Source: Rhodococcus jostii RHA1
GTDB lineage: Bacteria > Actinomycetota > Actinomycetes > Mycobacteriales > Mycobacteriaceae
NCBI RefSeq assembly: GCF_000014565.1
Contig: NC_008269.1
Location: 806,001 to 870,000, forward strand
DNA: 64,000 nucleotides
Reading direction: 5' to 3'
The notes under the pieces were generated by a model. It worked only from the letters and a program-made list of their open reading frames with translations, searched no databases and was not told where the DNA came from. Both the position numbers and the translations under genes were made by a program. Positions 61,046 to 64,000 of the stretch are shown piece by piece (the stretch's first letter is position 1; every line of letters begins with the position of its first letter).

Positions 61046-61924
61046 CTACCCGGGCAGCAGACCGGAGCTGCGTAGGCCCACGTATACCGAGACCGCGACA
61101 AGTAGTACGGCAAATGCCCGCGTGAGTGTTTTCTCGGAGGTTCTGAGAGCCAGCCATTTACCTACAAGGGCGCCGACGATAGCTGAGGCTGTTACTGGCA
61201 GGACTACGGACCAATCTAGCGCATCGTGGCTTGATCGAGCTGCTAGTGCCACTGCCGAGTTCAGCGTGATGACTAGCAGGGAGGTTCCCACAGCGATCGG
61301 CATGGGGTAGCCCAGAGCAATCACGAGTACCGGAACGATGACGAATCCCCCTCCTACGCCGAAGAATCCGGTGAGGACTCCGATTGCAATCCCCGCGGTT
61401 AGTACCTTGCCGGCAGTCAGGTAGCGTTCGGTACGGGGGCCGGGACTTGCCTCGAGCTGGGTCGCGGTGGTTTCGGCCGGCGTCGACGCAGGGACTACGG
61501 CCAGCGCGGGAAGCCTGTTGGCGACGCCCACGGCTGGATTCCGTGTCCGCTTCCTCGCCAGCTTGGACGGCCTCGTTCTCCAAACAAGCGAAATCGATAC
61601 TGCTGACAGCAAGATTGCGAAAGCCCCAAGCGCGACATTTGGGTCTGCCAGTCGACCGAGGGCTGTTCCGGCCCAGGCAGCTACGCCGCCCACGGCACCG
61701 AGGGAGATGCCTGCACGCCACTTCACTCGGCCTGCCCGCGCATGGGAAATAGCGGCCACGATGGAGGTAATCCCGACGATGACGAGGCTTTCGGTAACAG
61801 CGATCTGTAGTGGTTGACTCAGGACATAGACAAGTGCGGGCACAGTGAGAATGGAGCCGCCACCGCCGAGGGCACCGAGGCTGATTCCGATGCAGATGCC
61901 GAGCACGATTGCCGAGATCAGCAT
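61046..61924 (-). CDS. TauE/SafE-family sulfite exporter (second copy)
   Basis: A 292-residue membrane protein of the TauE/SafE family in two halves joined by a charged loop (about residues 118-165). The first half has IGISLGALGGGGSILTVPAL near residue 12-31; the second has GVLTGFFGVGGGFVIVPVLV near residue 183-202, the family signature. It probably exports the sulfite made by the downstream persulfide-dioxygenase/rhodanese protein, 73 bases away. I chose the ATG at 61924; it overlaps a small upstream ORF so that translation could be coupled. It is only distantly similar to the exporter at 2080-2844. Confidence 0.9.
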   Translation of the reverse strand: MLISAIVLGICIGISLGALGGGGSILTVPALVYVLSQPLQIAVTESLVIVGITSIVAAISHARAGRVKWRAGISLGAVGGVAAWAGTALGRLADPNVALGAFAILLSAVSISLVWRTRPSKLARKRTRNPAVGVANRLPALAVVPASTPAETTATQLEASPGPRTERYLTAGKVLTAGIAIGVLTGFFGVGGGFVIVPVLVIALGYPMPIAVGTSLLVITLNSAVALAARSSHDALDWSVVLPVTASAIVGALVGKWLALRTSEKTLTRAFAVLLVAVSVYVGLRSSGLLPG

Positions 61925-62025
61925 TTCGTCACGGCCAAGCACTCAGATCTGGTGGCGGTTGATGTTGCTGGTTCGATCTGGCAGTGCACCTCAGCGCCAC
62001 CAGGGTTGTGCGTTAGGTATTCCAT
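61918..62025 (-). CDS. Small leader ORF (35 residues) translationally overlapping the exporter
   Basis: An ATG with a strong CAGGAGG five bases upstream opens a 35-codon frame (MEYLTHNPGGAEVHCQIEP...) that ends with a TGA seven bases into the exporter gene. The product has three cysteines and no membrane segment. The exporter's own ATG has no good ribosome site, so coupling through this ORF seems likely. Whether the peptide itself works, for example by sensing sulfide through its cysteines, is unknown. Confidence 0.5.
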   Translation of the reverse strand: MEYLTHNPGGAEVHCQIEPATSTATRSECLAVTKC

Positions 62026-62267
62026 CGGGCCTCCTGGTCAGGTCTGGGTGAAGTGTGAGGACGAGCCATATCGGGACTGGCGGGCCATATTGATCCGAGC
62101 GAGGGCTGTCGGGTGAGTCGGCCACTGCCGCAGGTGTCCGGCTGCACGGCAGTCCGCTGGCCCGGCCCTCCGCCAAACCTCTGCGCACGACTTTGAGACT
62201 CGCTAATCCGCCTATGGAAAGAGTTGCGGTGATTGCGGGGGAGCTGTACCGATGCTGCGCTGCACGT

Positions 62268-62303
62268 TCAGGGTCCGTTCGCTCCGGATGCGGTAGTAGG
62301 CAT
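62268..62303 (-). other. Start of a decayed first gene or leader peptide behind the operator
   Basis: CAGGAGA is followed five bases later by an ATG and an 11-codon frame (MPTTASGANGP) that ends early. The distance from the regulatory element at 62347 to this ATG (44 bases) is nearly the same as from the matching element to the regulator's own start (46 bases). It is probably the beginning of a lost gene or a short leader peptide. Confidence 0.35.
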
Positions 62304-62346
62304 CGACTTCTCCTGTTTGCTGTTCTTGGTGTCTGACGACCCAGAG

Positions 62347-62383
62347 TAATGTACGGACATCTAGAAAATCAATGACCGGACAT
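62347..62383. promoter_or_regulatory. 37-base regulatory element, copy 1 (before the exporter/persulfide-dioxygenase operon)
   Basis: The element is the same as 63943-63979 except for a six-base stretch in the middle. It has two halves ending in CGGACAT: ATGTACGGACAT (62350-62361 approx.) and ATGACCGGACAT (62372-62383). The same orientation relative to minus-strand genes suggests that the GntR/UTRA regulator at 63103-63897 binds both and controls the operon to the left. Confidence 0.7.
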
Positions 62384-63102
62384 TTACTGTAGTCCGAACG
62401 CCCGCTCAGGCAGCGTCAACATGGCCTTTTGCACCGCACACCGTCGATCGCGGCTCGACGGCAGGCTGAGCAGCTCGATCCGGACCAGAGGCAGATCGCT
62501 ATCGACGACGATGTCGGCGCAGTGATCGGCTACGCGGCTCGCGCTCTGCCCCGCAATAGAGAACGACAGGGACGCGAGGGCCGGCGCTGACGCGATAGTG
62601 ACACCGCTCGTGCCAAGCAACTATGCCCGCATACTCGCTTCCAAGCATGGGACTGATCCGCCGCCTGCGTTTCGGGACAGCTGTTCGCGATGCGTCCGGG
62701 CAATGAACGGCAGGCGCCTATCAGAAATCGCGTCTCTCGCTGGTGGGCTGCTTGCCTCGCTGCTGACCCACAGTCGGAAGGACGAGTGAGCCGATCACCG
62801 ATTCGCGGGACGGCAAATCGGCGCGAGTCGCCGTCGATACCGGGCCCCTTGCAACACCCGCCGCCCGCAGTTGCCCGAGCGACGTCGACCGTGGGCAGGA
62901 GACCGGTGGTGCGCTGCTCGTGGCAACAGTCGGTACGGCGCGCACTGTGAGAGCGATGAACCGCTCTACGTCGGGATCTGTTGTTCGGTATAGGTCGCAA
63001 CTCTCCTAAGTGTCCACCGGGACATTGCGAACTCATCTTGAAGGCCAGATTCGAGTGAGTGACGCCGCCAATATCGAACGGCGAGACCGGAAAGTGCGGC
63101 CG
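62384..63102. other. Region without a supported gene
   Basis: About 720 bases. Several overlapping minus- and plus-strand frames exist, but none has recognisable content. A minus frame ending at 62384 contains a protein-like piece (ADHCADIVVDSDLPLVRIEL, then LSLPSSRDRR), perhaps the tail of a decayed gene. The region separates the regulator from its presumed target. Confidence 0.35.
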
Positions 63103-63897
63103 CTACGGCACGTTCGCGGCCGAAAGATTTAGGGAATACCCAGTTCGTGCCGAGAAATCAGCGAGGACGCTGAACCGATCTCCGCGAATGAGCGAGGTGC
63201 GCCATTCCACTGGTGTTCCATTGGAGGTTCCTATCCGCTCAACTTTCATTGCTGCAACATCCGGTGTCGTTCCGAGAAGTTTGTGCTGTGCAGTACTCGG
63301 TACGACTGCTCGTATTTGCTCACTCCCGCCGGTGAGGCGGACCCCGCAACGTGATGCGAGTTCGTCGTACAGTCCTGTGTGGGAAAAGTCGACATCGAGT
63401 AACGGGCTGGCAATCGAGGCCGGCAACCATGCGCAGTCATGTGCGAGTGGCAGCTCGCCTGCCAATCGCAGTCGCTCGAGATAGAGCAGGGGAGCGGACT
63501 CCTCGAGGCCGAGACGGATCGCAACGTGCGCATCAGCCCGTATGTCGAGACGACGGACGATGCTGTGCTGGCGCAGATTCGAGGCTTCGACCGACGCGAA
63601 CAAGCTGTACAGGGCACCTAGGGGTTGCGTGATCTCGGCGTCAGCGTTGAGTCGAGTTGAGCGGCCACGACTTGCGACGACGATACCTTCCTCACGTAGG
63701 GCGCGCACCGCAGCGCGCACCGTGTGACGGCTAACACCGTACTGATCACGGAGTTCCAACTCGCCAGGGAAGGCATCCGTGAACTCTCCCTCTCGCAGTC
63801 GGCGTTGGAGGTCCGCCTGTAGTTGCTGCCACAGGGTTTCCCCCGATCCGCGCTGCAACTTTCTCGCCCCGGCCGTTTCCGTCTCCGTACCAGACAC
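63103..63897 (-). CDS. GntR/HutC-family regulator with UTRA effector domain
   Basis: A 264-residue protein with an N-terminal winged helix (ADLQRRLREGEFTDAFPGEL near residue 28-47, then RDQYGVSRHTVRAAVRALRE near 50-69 and the wing EEGIVVASRGRSTRL). A UTRA effector domain follows (about 105-255, with LEESAPLLYLERLRLAGELP and GLYDELASRCGVRLTGGSEQ). UTRA domains bind small ligands. The 37-base element before its start, repeated before the sulfite-exporter/persulfide-dioxygenase operon, indicates autoregulation and control of that operon. The ligand is unknown; a sulfur compound or an organic sulfonate would fit. Confidence 0.88.
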   Translation of the reverse strand: MSGTETETAGARKLQRGSGETLWQQLQADLQRRLREGEFTDAFPGELELRDQYGVSRHTVRAAVRALREEGIVVASRGRSTRLNADAEITQPLGALYSLFASVEASNLRQHSIVRRLDIRADAHVAIRLGLEESAPLLYLERLRLAGELPLAHDCAWLPASIASPLLDVDFSHTGLYDELASRCGVRLTGGSEQIRAVVPSTAQHKLLGTTPDVAAMKVERIGTSNGTPVEWRTSLIRGDRFSVLADFSARTGYSLNLSAANVP

Positions 63898-63942
63898 CCG
63901 TGCTCGCTCCCGATCGCCATTGTGATGCTCTACTTAGGAGGA

Positions 63943-63979
63943 TAATGTACGGACATCTAATCAAGCAATGACCGGACAT
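63943..63979. promoter_or_regulatory. 37-base regulatory element, copy 2 (before the UTRA regulator)
   Basis: This copy lies 46 bases upstream of the regulator's ATG. It has the halves ATGTACGGACAT and ATGACCGGACAT, and 31 or more of 37 bases agree with the copy at 62347-62383. It probably serves autoregulation. Confidence 0.7.
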
Positions 63980-64000
63980 GACCTTGGATGTGTGTTAGAA

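Noticed and set aside
1..64000. tRNA, rRNA, CRISPR arrays, riboswitches
   Set aside because: Reading both strands I found no cloverleaf-type TTC arm with acceptor pairing, no rRNA-like sequence, no evenly spaced direct repeats and no recognisable riboswitch core. A covariance-model search would be decisive.

Overview
The window is high-GC DNA from an actinomycete, most likely a Rhodococcus or a close Nocardiaceae relative. The support is two WhiB-type iron-sulfur regulators, PknK-like kinase/ATPase regulators, many GTG starts, and dense catabolic operons each paired with its own GntR, IclR, LysR, PucR or AsnC regulator. IS3, IS21, IS5 and group II intron remnants and many truncated genes mark it as an accessory region (plasmid or chromosomal catabolic island). 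I saw no rRNA, tRNA or CRISPR array.

0-14.3 kb: organosulfonate region. An IS3-family element enters from the left edge and cuts an aldehyde dehydrogenase. A TauE/SafE exporter follows, then a decayed FadR-type regulator, a WhiB protein and a type II NADH dehydrogenase. The core is a minus-strand operon, suyA-suyB-(remnants)-YihU-like reductase-slcC-comC, divergent from a FadR-type regulator. Together these genes match the known route in which two stereospecific dehydrogenases interconvert sulfolactate enantiomers through sulfopyruvate and SuyAB splits (R)-sulfolactate to pyruvate and sulfite. A GGTC-NN-ACC operator core recurs before suyA, before the regulator and before the distant exporter. 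A LysR/YeiH exporter pair follows.

14.8-21.9 kb: a 1084-residue kinase-ATPase-LuxR regulator, then a GntR regulator divergent from an enolase-superfamily sugar-acid dehydratase and an MFS importer.

22-32 kb: a low-order accessory zone. It holds a pentapeptide-repeat membrane protein, an ApeA-like HEPN protein (probable anti-phage), a group II intron RT remnant, a rearranged IS3 remnant, a truncated TerD protein, a cysteine-rich Ntn-hydrolase-like protein, and several frameshifted genes for secreted or NERD-domain proteins.

32.2-41 kb: a minus-strand CoA-thioester operon: acyl-CoA synthetase, Ltp-type thiolase-like protein with DUF35 partner, two transporters, MaoC hydratase, thiolase and enoyl-CoA hydratase. 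This looks like uptake, activation and beta-oxidation or retro-aldol cleavage of an unknown acid. Beside it are a thioredoxin, an AhpD-like protein, an IclR regulator, an OsmC protein and a PucR regulator.

46-52.9 kb: a second WhiB protein, a PatB/MalY-type C-S lyase, an AsnC regulator, an amino-acid permease, a RidA deaminase and a YheO-type regulator form an amino-acid utilisation patch. A truncated hydroxyacid dehydrogenase follows.

53-64 kb: an IS21 remnant, a second giant PknK-like regulator without the LuxR domain, an IS5 remnant, and a sulfur-detoxification operon (small leader ORF, TauE exporter, persulfide-dioxygenase/rhodanese protein). A GntR/UTRA regulator has an almost identical 37-base element before its own gene and before that operon.
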